From Hyphomicrobiales bacterium (GTDB lineage Bacteria; Pseudomonadota; Alphaproteobacteria; Rhizobiales; Xanthobacteraceae), in assembly GCA_016201085.1 (NCBI GenBank), contig JACQDO010000289.1:1-6951 (forward strand): a DNA stretch of 6,951 nt. The letters are read 5' to 3'. Position 1 is the stretch's first letter; every line of letters begins with the position of its first letter. Positions 1-4,824 of this stretch are shown here, piece by piece. A program made the translations under genes and the position numbers. The notes under the pieces are model-generated. The model was given only the letters and a program-made list of their open reading frames with translations, was not told the DNA's origin and searched no databases.

Positions 1-624
1 CATCGACAGCACCGTGCCGGTGCGCAGGATGACGCCCTCGGCCACTTCCGAGCGGGCGCCGACGAAGCAATTGTCCTCGATGATCACCGGGCCGGCCTGC
101 AGCGGCTCCAGCACGCCGCCGATGCCGGCGCCGCCGGAGATATGGCAGTTCTTGCCGATCTGCGCGCAGGAGCCGACGGTCGCCCAGGTGTCGATCATGC
201 TGCCTGAGTCGACATAGGCGCCGAGATTGACGAAGGACGGCATCAGCACCACGCCGGGCGCGATATAGGCCGAGCGGCGCACCACGCAGCTCGGCACGGC
301 GCGGAAGCCGGCCTTCTTGAACTTGGCCGCGTTCCAGCCCTTGAACTTGGAATCGACCTTGTCCCACCACATCGCCTTGCCGGGGCCGCCTGGGATCACG
401 CTCATGTCGTTGAGCCGGAAGGAGAGCAGCACGGTCTTTTTCAGCCATTGATTGACCTGCCATTGGCCGCTCGGCTGCCGCTCGGCGACGCGCGCTTGGC
501 CTGCGTCGAGCAGGTCGAGCGCGGCGGTGACCGCCTTGCGCACGGCGCCTTTGGTCTTCGGCCCGATCTTGTCGCGGCCCTCGAAGGCCTCGTCGATGAT
601 CTTGGCAAGCTTTTCGTTCGGCAT
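1..624 (-). CDS. dapD: 2,3,4,5-tetrahydropyridine-2,6-dicarboxylate N-succinyltransferase, C-terminal part cut by the window edge
   Basis: DapD transfers a succinyl group from succinyl-CoA to tetrahydrodipicolinate in the cytoplasmic succinylase route to meso-diaminopimelate and lysine. The frame starts at ATG 624 ([14 protein letters not shown]) and stays open through 208 codons to base 1. The family is usually about 280 residues, so roughly the last 70 lie outside the window. Residues 1-100 are the helical N-terminal domain, including [10 protein letters not shown] (54-63) and the FRLNDM segment (69-74). From about residue 112 the protein becomes a left-handed beta-helix of hexapeptide repeats ([50 protein letters not shown]). 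The DapD-typical stretch [13 protein letters not shown] and [14 protein letters not shown] are at 168-194. It is divergent from the hupE-like gene with 103 bp between the start codons. Identification is firm. Confidence 0.96.
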   Translation of the reverse strand, partial: MPNEKLAKIIDEAFEGRDKIGPKTKGAVRKAVTAALDLLDAGQARVAERQPSGQWQVNQWLKKTVLLSFRLNDMSVIPGGPGKAMWWDKVDSKFKGWNAAKFKKAGFRAVPSCVVRRSAYIAPGVVLMPSFVNLGAYVDSGSMIDTWATVGSCAQIGKNCHISGGAGIGGVLEPLQAGPVIIEDNCFVGARSEVAEGVILRTGTVLSM

Positions 625-654
625 GGTCGGTCCCGCACTACGTTTGGCCCCGCC

Positions 655-683
655 TTGTCGGGGGCGCGGGGTGGGGCTGTCAA
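655..683 (-). promoter_or_regulatory. Candidate sigma-70-type promoter for dapD
   Basis: On the minus strand TTGACA lies at 683-678, preceded by C to give the CTTGAC pattern common in alphaproteobacterial -35 boxes. Seventeen bases downstream is CGACAA (660-655), a poor -10. A start near 648 would give a leader of about 24 nt before the dapD ATG. Only the -35 is convincing, and a GC-rich hairpin (647-654 pairing with 670-677) covers the same place. Confidence 0.3.
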
Positions 684-727
684 GCCGAGGCGGGCGGGAT
701 AGTCTTACCGGCCGGGAGAACGTCCCC

Positions 728-1354
728 ATGAACCGCAAAACGGCCTATCTGAGCCTTGCTCCGCTGACCGTGGCGCTAACCGCCGGGCCGGCCTGCGCCC
801 ATCACGTCATGGGTGGCCGCCTGCCGACGGGCTTTGCCGACGGGCTGTTGTCCGGGCTCGGCCATCCGGTCATCGGGCTCGACCATTTCGCCGCGGTGGT
901 GGCGGTCGGCTGCCTTGCCGCCGCGCAGCGGGCAGCGCCCATGCTCGCCATCGGCTTCGTGCTGGCGATGATCGCCGGCGTGGCCGCGCATGTGCGGGGC
1001 GCCAGCGTACCGAGCGCCGAAATCCTGGTGGCTTTGTCGGTGATCGGGCTCGGCGCCATGCTGCTGCGCCGCCGGCCGCTAGCCCTGGGCGCGGCGCTGA
1101 CCTTGTTTGCGCTGGCCGGCCTGGTGCACGGCTATGCATTGGGTGAATCGATTTTCGGCGCCGAACAAACGCCGCTCTTTGCCTATCTGCTGGGTTTGGC
1201 CGTCATCCAGAGCGCGGTCGCGCTCGCCGCCATGAGCGTGGCGCAGCTGATCGCGAAACAATCGGCCGATCTGTCGCCGCTGCGCCTCACCGGCGCCGGC
1301 ATAGCCGGCATCGGGCTGGCGGTGCTCATGCAGCAGGTGATCCCGGGCGCCTGA
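728..1354 (+). CDS. HupE/UreJ-family membrane protein (putative nickel/cobalt permease)
   Basis: Proteins of the HupE/UreJ family are inner-membrane permeases thought to import Ni2+ (some members Co2+) for hydrogenase, urease or cobalamin enzymes. The 208-residue product has a signal-peptide-like N-terminus ([24 protein letters not shown], cleavage expected near residue 24) followed by a histidine pair. The family signature [12 protein letters not shown] lies near residues 44-55; its His and Asp are the expected metal ligands. About six hydrophobic helices follow, including [30 protein letters not shown] and [16 protein letters not shown]. The ATG at 728 has GGGAGA about 9 nt upstream. The frame is open further upstream, but that part is antisense to dapD and lacks such a site. 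No urease, hydrogenase or cobalamin gene is visible nearby, so the substrate is undecided. It converges on the small membrane protein gene at 1386 with 31 bp between. Confidence 0.85.
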   Translation: MNRKTAYLSLAPLTVALTAGPACAHHVMGGRLPTGFADGLLSGLGHPVIGLDHFAAVVAVGCLAAAQRAAPMLAIGFVLAMIAGVAAHVRGASVPSAEILVALSVIGLGAMLLRRRPLALGAALTLFALAGLVHGYALGESIFGAEQTPLFAYLLGLAVIQSAVALAAMSVAQLIAKQSADLSPLRLTGAGIAGIGLAVLMQQVIPGA

Positions 1355-1385
1355 GTAGCTGCAATCGACGTCCCGCCGCGCAGCG

Positions 1386-1694
1386 TCAGCTTTTGCAGAA
1401 CGTGTCAAAAGTCATAAGCACGAAAGACGCAACCAAGCACAATGCACCCGCGCGCATCCAATGCTGTTCGCGGCGCAGAAAGGCGAGCGAGCGGTCGATG
1501 GCATGGACCACGAGCGGGTCGAGCAGCTCAGGCTCCTGGAGCCGCGCGCGCATCTCCTCAATCTGCAACGTTTCCTCGCGCAGATCTGCGCCGAGGAAAG
1601 TCGGAACTGCCAGCAGCAACGACCCGACAATGCCGAGGAAACCGGCCAGAAGATTGGCGTTCCCAAGCAACCATGTCGTTGTTAGGTGACACAT
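1386..1694 (-). CDS. Small hypothetical protein with two membrane segments
   Basis: The family is not recognised. The product is 102 residues. A hydrophobic segment spans about residues 9-35 (LLGNANLLAGFLGIVGSLLL, then AVPTFLG). A charged, probably helical middle part follows at about 37-78, rich in Glu and Arg (REETLQIEEMRARLQEPELL ... DRSLAFLRREQ). A second hydrophobic segment lies at about 82-101 (AGALCLVASFVLMTFDTFC). Two helices joined by a polar loop suggest an inner-membrane hairpin. The start at ATG 1694 has only a weak GACGAGA ahead of it; a TTG at codon 9 is an alternative. The gene begins 14 bp after the stop of the XRE/alpha-CTD gene on the same strand, so the two are probably cotranscribed. 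Small two-helix proteins occur as effectors in several toxin and defence operons, but nothing in the sequence proves that role. Confidence 0.65.
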   Translation of the reverse strand: MCHLTTTWLLGNANLLAGFLGIVGSLLLAVPTFLGADLREETLQIEEMRARLQEPELLDPLVVHAIDRSLAFLRREQHWMRAGALCLVASFVLMTFDTFCKS

Positions 1695-1708
1695 TCTCGT
1701 CGATGGCT

Positions 1709-2356
1709 CTAATAGGGCTTGGGCATTACCTGGGTGTCAGCTTCCTCGCCTTCCAAATCCGCCGGCTCCACCGTCGCCGCCGATTTCACAGAGGGCCATC
1801 CCGGCACGCGCATGCCCAAATGCAATCCCATTTCAGCCAGCACTTCCTTGATCTCGTTGAGCGACTTGCGCCCGAAATCGGGCACCCGCAACATCGACGC
1901 CTCGGTCCGCTGCACCAGGTCGCCGACATAAGCGATATCTTCGTTTTTCAGGCAATTGGCCGTGCGTTCGCTCAGTTCAAAATCATTGACCGTGCGCAGC
2001 AGCGCCGGGTTGAAATCGATGTCCGGCGCGTCGGGGCCTAACGCGGCAGCGGCATGCGTCGACAGCGTCAATGTATCGCCGCAGGCGTCAATGTAGCGCG
2101 CGAGAAACTCGAGCGGCGGAATGTCCTCGACCTTGCCGCTTTCCACTTGCGATATCCGGGCCTGGCTGACACCGAGCGCTTTTGCGACAGCGGCTTGGCT
2201 AAGGCCCCGCCGTTGCCGCGCCTCGCGCATCAACCTTGCCGCATTGCGCGCCGCATCGACTTCGAGCCAAGCTGCGCGCGCCTGCGGATCGGAATCGAGC
2301 AATGCGCCAATGTCCGGGTCGGCAAAATCGGTTAAAGCGGTTTTACGAGAGGCCAT
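1709..2356 (-). CDS. XRE-family helix-turn-helix regulator fused to an RNA polymerase alpha-subunit C-terminal domain
   Basis: The 215-residue protein has two DNA-binding parts. Residues about 18-100 resemble XRE/HigA-type antitoxins: a leading helix ([20 protein letters not shown]), then the [23 protein letters not shown] and [12 protein letters not shown] (43-74). Residues 115-189 align without gaps to E. coli RpoA from F249 with an offset of 134. Equivalents of R265, N268, C269, G296, K298, S299 and E302 are R131, N134, C135, G162, K164, S165 and E168; sigma-contacting D259 and E261 are D125 and E127. The core [23 protein letters not shown] wording is alphaproteobacterial RpoA-like. The 26-residue tail is acidic. 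ATG 2356 was chosen because AGGAGA lies about 9 nt upstream; a longer frame to 2446 only overlaps the upstream gene. There is no N-terminal RpoA assembly domain, so this is not rpoA. It is probably an autoregulator; the mechanism is inferred. Confidence 0.9.
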   Translation of the reverse strand: MASRKTALTDFADPDIGALLDSDPQARAAWLEVDAARNAARLMREARQRRGLSQAAVAKALGVSQARISQVESGKVEDIPPLEFLARYIDACGDTLTLSTHAAAALGPDAPDIDFNPALLRTVNDFELSERTANCLKNEDIAYVGDLVQRTEASMLRVPDFGRKSLNEIKEVLAEMGLHLGMRVPGWPSVKSAATVEPADLEGEEADTQVMPKPY

Positions 2357-2676
2357 ATGGCTCTTTCTCCTGTACGCCGTCGCTCGACCGCGCGCGCAAT
2401 AAACATTGGGCGGGTCGTGGCACGAGCAACGCGATCGAAGTCGCAAAATTCTGCCGCAAGAAGCGCGATGTCCGGCGTTGATGCGCGACCGTTGCCAGGA
2501 ACGTCGAAAGCAAGGCGCACACCCTCCGACTCGAACACCAGAACGTTCTCGTTCGTCGTCTCGATCAGCAAACCTTTCATCTCGTCCGGGTTGTAGCCCT
2601 CTAGCGCAACGTCACGCAGCAATCGAAGCGCATCCAAACAGCCGCGGTGACGAGCCTCGGCAGCGACCCGGCCCAT
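2332..2676 (-). CDS. Unrecognised protein, first gene of the XRE/alpha-CTD cassette
   Basis: No family is recognised. From ATG 2676 the product has 114 residues: an Arg/Ala-rich helical start ([20 protein letters not shown]), a central part that looks like beta strands ([20 protein letters not shown], then LAFDVPG at about 54-60), a helix ([20 protein letters not shown]) and a basic C-terminus ([21 protein letters not shown] in part). The frame also offers ATG 2742, 22 codons earlier. That ATG has no ribosome site and is fused to the -10 box (TATAATG), so it would precede the transcript start. ATG 2676 has AAGGAG 3 nt and GGGAGG 11 nt upstream, neither ideally spaced. The last 25 bp overlap the start of the XRE/alpha-CTD gene, implying coupled translation. 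Toxin-first order is like higBA, but no RelE/HigB motifs are seen, so a toxin role is only a guess from context. Confidence 0.62.
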   Translation of the reverse strand: MGRVAAEARHRGCLDALRLLRDVALEGYNPDEMKGLLIETTNENVLVFESEGVRLAFDVPGNGRASTPDIALLAAEFCDFDRVARATTRPMFIARAVERRRTGERAIWPLVKPL

Positions 2677-2721
2677 GAGCTCCTTGACCTCCCGACGGGC
2701 ATCGCCAGCGTTGCCGGTAAT

Positions 2722-2739
2722 ATAGGTCAAATCACCTAT
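2722..2739. promoter_or_regulatory. Dyad-symmetric operator candidate at the transcription start
   Basis: Two perfect 6-bp arms, ATAGGT and ACCTAT, are separated by 6 bp. On the minus strand the symmetry continues outward as TAAT and ATTA if one extra base is allowed on one side. It lies directly downstream of the -10 box, covering the predicted start near 2734, which is where an autorepressor would block polymerase. The most likely ligand is the XRE/alpha-CTD protein encoded downstream; this is inferred from position. Confidence 0.5.
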
Positions 2740-2740
2740 C

Positions 2741-2768
2741 ATTATAAGCCATGGGTTATAAAATTCAA
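2741..2768 (-). promoter_or_regulatory. Sigma-70-type promoter of the three-gene cassette
   Basis: On the minus strand TTGAAT (2768-2763) is followed after 16 bp by an exact TATAAT (2746-2741). Transcription would start near 2734, giving a leader of about 58 nt to ATG 2676. This is the strongest promoter-like sequence in the window and lies in its most A/T-rich part: bases 2701-2760 are 25 of 60 G+C, against 41 of 60 in argB at 5101-5160. Confidence 0.62.
2742..2761. promoter_or_regulatory. 20-bp near-perfect palindrome spanning the -10 box and spacer (operator candidate)
   Basis: The plus strand reads TTATAAGCCATGGGTTATAA, which matches its own reverse complement at 18 of 20 positions; only the pair at 2748/2755 fails. 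It covers most of the -10 box and nearly all of the spacer of the cassette promoter. The two TTATAA ends are A/T-rich half-sites of the kind that a helix-turn-helix dimer, or an alpha-CTD reading the minor groove, could occupy. The assignment to the XRE/alpha-CTD protein is inferred. Confidence 0.55.
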
Positions 2769-2803
2769 GAGGTGGAATCTCGTCATTTCAGCCGCAAATT
2801 GCA

Positions 2804-3505
2804 TTATCGCTCGGAAAGACCGGCCAGAAAAGCAGCCAGATCGTCGGTGACGTGATCGACGTGCGCCTCGTCGCGCCCTTCCAGCTCCCAGTCCTCGCGG
2901 AATACCTCGCGCTGGCCCGCCGGCACCACCAGCACCGTAGTCATGCCGAGCGCATGCGGCGCTGCCAGATTGCGCGCCAGGTCCTCGAACATGGCGGCCT
3001 TTGACGCATCGACATTGTGGCGTTCGAGAAAACGCTCATAGGTCAATGCCGACGGTTTCGGTTCCAGTTCGGCGGCAACGATGTCGAACACGTCCTCGAA
3101 ATGCCGGTCGATGTCGAGCCGCTTCATCACCGCGTCGGCATGCTTGCGGGTGCCGTTGGTGAGAATGAGCTTGCGCCCCGGCAGCATTTCCAGCGCCGCG
3201 CCGAGCGCCGGATTTGGCTCCAGCGGCGAATGGTCGATCTGGTGGACGTATTCGAGATAGTCGTCGGGGTTGAGGCCGTGCTCGGTCATCAGGCCGCGCA
3301 TGGTGGTGCCATAGCGCTTGTAATAGTCCTTCTGGATGCGGAACGCCTCGTCGTGCGAAACCTTGAGGAATTCGGTGATGAAATTGCGGATGCGGTCGTC
3401 CACCTGCTGCCACAGCAGATGATGCGGGTAGAGCGTGTTGTCGAGATCGAACACCCAGGTCGCGACCTGGGTAAATCCACGAGAGACACGCACAGCGGCC
3501 GACAC
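2804..3505 (-). CDS. HAD-superfamily pyrimidine 5'-nucleotidase
   Basis: This cytoplasmic haloacid-dehalogenase-type phosphatase probably removes phosphate from pyrimidine nucleoside monophosphates; relatives were also annotated as phosphoglycolate-phosphatase-like. With GTG 3505 as start it has 233 residues. Motif I is DLDNTLYP (20-27) with nucleophile D20 and acid D22, motif II LTNGT (115-119), motif III lysine K150 in LEPKPS, motif IV FEDLARNL (173-180) with E174 and D175. A helical cap lies between motifs I and II (QKDYYKRYGTTMRGLM, DHSPLEPNPALG). GTG 3505 was chosen because AGAGGAG (3514-3520) ends 8 nt upstream. An ATG at 3556 in the same frame lies inside a palindromic repeat and would add repeat-encoded residues (PLPQGERVRG), so it is rejected. 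A 20-bp perfect palindrome lies within codons 12-18. The gene ends 35 bp before the -35 box of the cassette promoter. Confidence 0.9.
   Translation of the reverse strand: MSAAVRVSRGFTQVATWVFDLDNTLYPHHLLWQQVDDRIRNFITEFLKVSHDEAFRIQKDYYKRYGTTMRGLMTEHGLNPDDYLEYVHQIDHSPLEPNPALGAALEMLPGRKLILTNGTRKHADAVMKRLDIDRHFEDVFDIVAAELEPKPSALTYERFLERHNVDASKAAMFEDLARNLAAPHALGMTTVLVVPAGQREVFREDWELEGRDEAHVDHVTDDLAAFLAGLSER
3453..3472. repeat. Perfect 20-bp palindrome inside the HAD gene
   Basis: ACCCAGGTCGCGACCTGGGT equals its own reverse complement at every position. It encodes part of TQVATWV, just ahead of the catalytic DLDNTLYP, and lies about 30-55 nt downstream of the GTG start. It could form a 10-bp hairpin near the start of the messenger or bind a dimeric protein, or be chance within constrained codons. 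Confidence 0.6.
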
Positions 3506-3513
3506 GATGATTG

Positions 3514-3520
3514 CTCCTCT
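3514..3520 (-). promoter_or_regulatory. Ribosome binding site that fixes the HAD gene start
   Basis: AGAGGAG on the minus strand lies 8 nt before GTG 3505. It sits immediately outside the end of the palindromic repeat, which argues that the repeat was inserted just upstream of the translation signal and that the in-frame ATG inside the repeat is not used. Confidence 0.65.
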
Positions 3521-3521
3521 T

Positions 3522-3660
3522 ACCCTCTCCCCTTGCGGGAGAGGGTGGTCATCCAAGCCCAGCGAGGATGACCGGGTGAGGGGTCTGAACTTGCATTAGA
3601 CACCGACCCCTCGCCCGCCCTCGCTTCGCTCGGGCACCCTCTCCCACAAGCGGAGAGGGA
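3522..3660. repeat. Compound palindromic intergenic repeat, family A copy 1
   Basis: The element is a set of nested inverted repeats filling most of the 191-bp gap between the DUF1036 gene and the HAD gene. The left terminal hairpin has a 9-bp perfect stem (3523-3531 with 3537-3545) and a CTTGC loop. The right terminal hairpin has an 8-bp stem (3637-3644 with 3652-3659) and a CACAAGC loop. Inside are GGTCATCC/GGATGACC (3547-3554 with 3566-3573) and a longer pair, CGGGTGAGGGGTC with GACCCCTCGCCCG, matching at 12 of 13. The same layout recurs at 6842-6946. It resembles the palindromic elements common between rhizobial genes and may end transcription of the upstream gene. It has no transposase. 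Confidence 0.8.
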
Positions 3661-3696
3661 AAGCGAGTAGGCCTCACCGCTCACGAACACGCTGAA

Positions 3697-4683
3697 CTAT
3701 TCCTTGAAGCGCACGGTGGCGGCGGGCTGTCCGCCGACATCGATGGCGGCAAAGCCGGCGGAATTCAGGCCGCGCGCCGCGCAATCCTTGTGATCGGAGA
3801 GTTCGAACTTGCCGTCGCGCGTGCAGAGCGCGACCGCGCCGCCCCAGGACAGCGTGCCATCGCCTTTCTTGACGGTGCGGCCGTTGCCGTCGACCGCCTC
3901 GCCGTAGCTGTAAAGCTTGAGCGGATGGCCGCGCAGATCGGGCCGCACGCAGGCGCCGGCGTTCACGCGATACCAGCCGCGGGTGACGATGGCGCCCATC
4001 TCGACAATGCCGAGCGAGGCCATCACCGTGTAGGAAGTATCGTTGCACCAGGAAAAGCCATGCCCTTGCGGGTTGCGCGCGGCCTCGAGCAGCGTGTCGA
4101 AGAAATTCGCCGCCGTCGCGGCATCGGCCGCCAGCTTGCGGTCGGCCAGGAATTTCGTGAGCGCGGCTTGCGTCTTGGCGCCCTGCACGCCGTCGATCGG
4201 ATTGGCGTCGTAGCCGGCGATGGTCAGCAGCCGCTGGATGCCGGCCAGGCGCGCCTGCGCGTCGTCATAGTCGGCTTCCTCGGCGAGATTGACCGTCGGC
4301 CCCTTCGGCGTTTCGGACGGCCGCGCCGGCGAAAAGCGCGCCTGCTGGCTGACCGGGCAGCCGCGCGCATTGCCGATCTCGAAATCGCCGTCGCGGATAC
4401 AGAATTCGGCATTGCCGCTCGCGGGCAGCGGCGCCGAGCCGTAGACCGGCGGCGTGCGCGCATGCAGGTAGACCATGTCGGCATCGAGCGCGCCGTCCAC
4501 CACCGGCCGGCATTGCCCGGGATCGACGCGGAACCAGCCGCGCGTGGCGACCGTGGCGCGTTTTTCCAGGCCGACGCCAACGTCCATGCGGTAGCTGGTG
4601 CGGTTGCACAGCGTCAGCTCGGCGTGCGCCGCAACGACAGTCGCGCACAGTCCCACGATGCTGAAAATCGCCCAGCGAATCAT
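3697..4683 (-). CDS. Secreted protein with two DUF1036 domains around a peptidoglycan-binding-like segment
   Basis: The 328-residue product has a signal peptide (MIRWAIFSIVGLCATVVAAHA, cleavage after about residue 21), so it is exported, probably to the periplasm. DUF1036 copy one spans about 22-115 (LCNRTSYRMDVGVG, VATRGWFRVDPGQC); copy two about 210-325 (WCNDTSYTVMASLG, VTRGWYRVNAGAC). Each copy has four cysteines with near-identical spacing: C26, C58, C95, C109 and C213, C245, C287, C301. This fits disulfides. Between them, DAQARLAGIQRLLTIAGYDA (about 141-160) and the following VQGAKTQAALTKFLADRK resemble a peptidoglycan-binding domain. The DUF1036 role is not known. ATG 4683 was preferred because it starts the signal peptide; a longer frame to 4806 only adds residues encoded by the neighbouring repeat. 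No clear ribosome site precedes ATG 4683. Confidence 0.85.
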   Translation of the reverse strand: MIRWAIFSIVGLCATVVAAHAELTLCNRTSYRMDVGVGLEKRATVATRGWFRVDPGQCRPVVDGALDADMVYLHARTPPVYGSAPLPASGNAEFCIRDGDFEIGNARGCPVSQQARFSPARPSETPKGPTVNLAEEADYDDAQARLAGIQRLLTIAGYDANPIDGVQGAKTQAALTKFLADRKLAADAATAANFFDTLLEAARNPQGHGFSWCNDTSYTVMASLGIVEMGAIVTRGWYRVNAGACVRPDLRGHPLKLYSYGEAVDGNGRTVKKGDGTLSWGGAVALCTRDGKFELSDHKDCAARGLNSAGFAAIDVGGQPAATVRFKE

Positions 4684-4720
4684 GCCGCATCTTATCGCGA
4701 GACGCGGCACAGAACTCGCT

Positions 4721-4819
4721 CCGTCATCCTGAGGTGCGCGCCGCAGGTGCGCCTCGAAGGATGAACGGCCGCCGTCCTTCGAGGCTCGCCGCTGCGCGGC
4801 TCGCACCTCAGGACGACGG
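4721..4819. repeat. Palindromic intergenic repeat, family B
   Basis: A 99-bp inverted-repeat element lies in the gap between argB and the DUF1036 gene, ending 5 bp from the argB stop. The outer arms (4721-4738 and 4802-4819) match at 17 of 18 positions and carry the motif CATCCTGAGGTGCG. An inner pair GCCTCGAAGGA/TCCTTCGAGGC (4751-4761 with 4775-4785) is perfect over 11 bp. It differs in sequence from the two family A elements. Elements of this wording are frequent between Bradyrhizobiaceae genes, as recalled. It may act as a terminator for argB. It also leaves only 37 bp between itself and the DUF1036 start codon. Confidence 0.82.
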
Positions 4820-4824
4820 GTCTG

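Noticed and set aside
647..677. GC-rich hairpin between dapD and hupE (8-bp stem with one G-T pair)
   Set aside because: It lies where a terminator has no use (divergent starts) and overlaps the candidate dapD promoter. Such stems are easily found in GC-rich DNA.
452..727. Upstream extension of the hupE-like frame
   Set aside because: It overlaps dapD on the other strand and would put about 90 residues before a clear signal peptide. The ATG at 728 has a ribosome site.
1355..1385. Terminator between the converging hupE and small membrane genes
   Set aside because: Only a short GCTGC/GCAGC pairing without a T-run is seen.
1709..2068. A stray fragment of rpoA left by recombination
   Set aside because: The alpha-CTD is in frame with a complete HTH protein that has its own start signals, and its key residues are intact, so it reads as a functional fusion rather than debris.
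2357..2446. 30-codon N-terminal extension of the XRE/alpha-CTD protein
   Set aside because: It lies in another frame of gene one, and a good ribosome site precedes ATG 2356.
2677..2742. Start of gene one at ATG 2742
   Set aside because: That ATG is fused to the -10 box and has no ribosome site, so it would precede the likely transcript start. It is kept as an alternative, not the main call.
3790..4764. 324-codon open frame on the plus strand
   Set aside because: It is antisense to the DUF1036 gene, which has a signal peptide and a duplicated domain. No family is recognisable in the antisense product.
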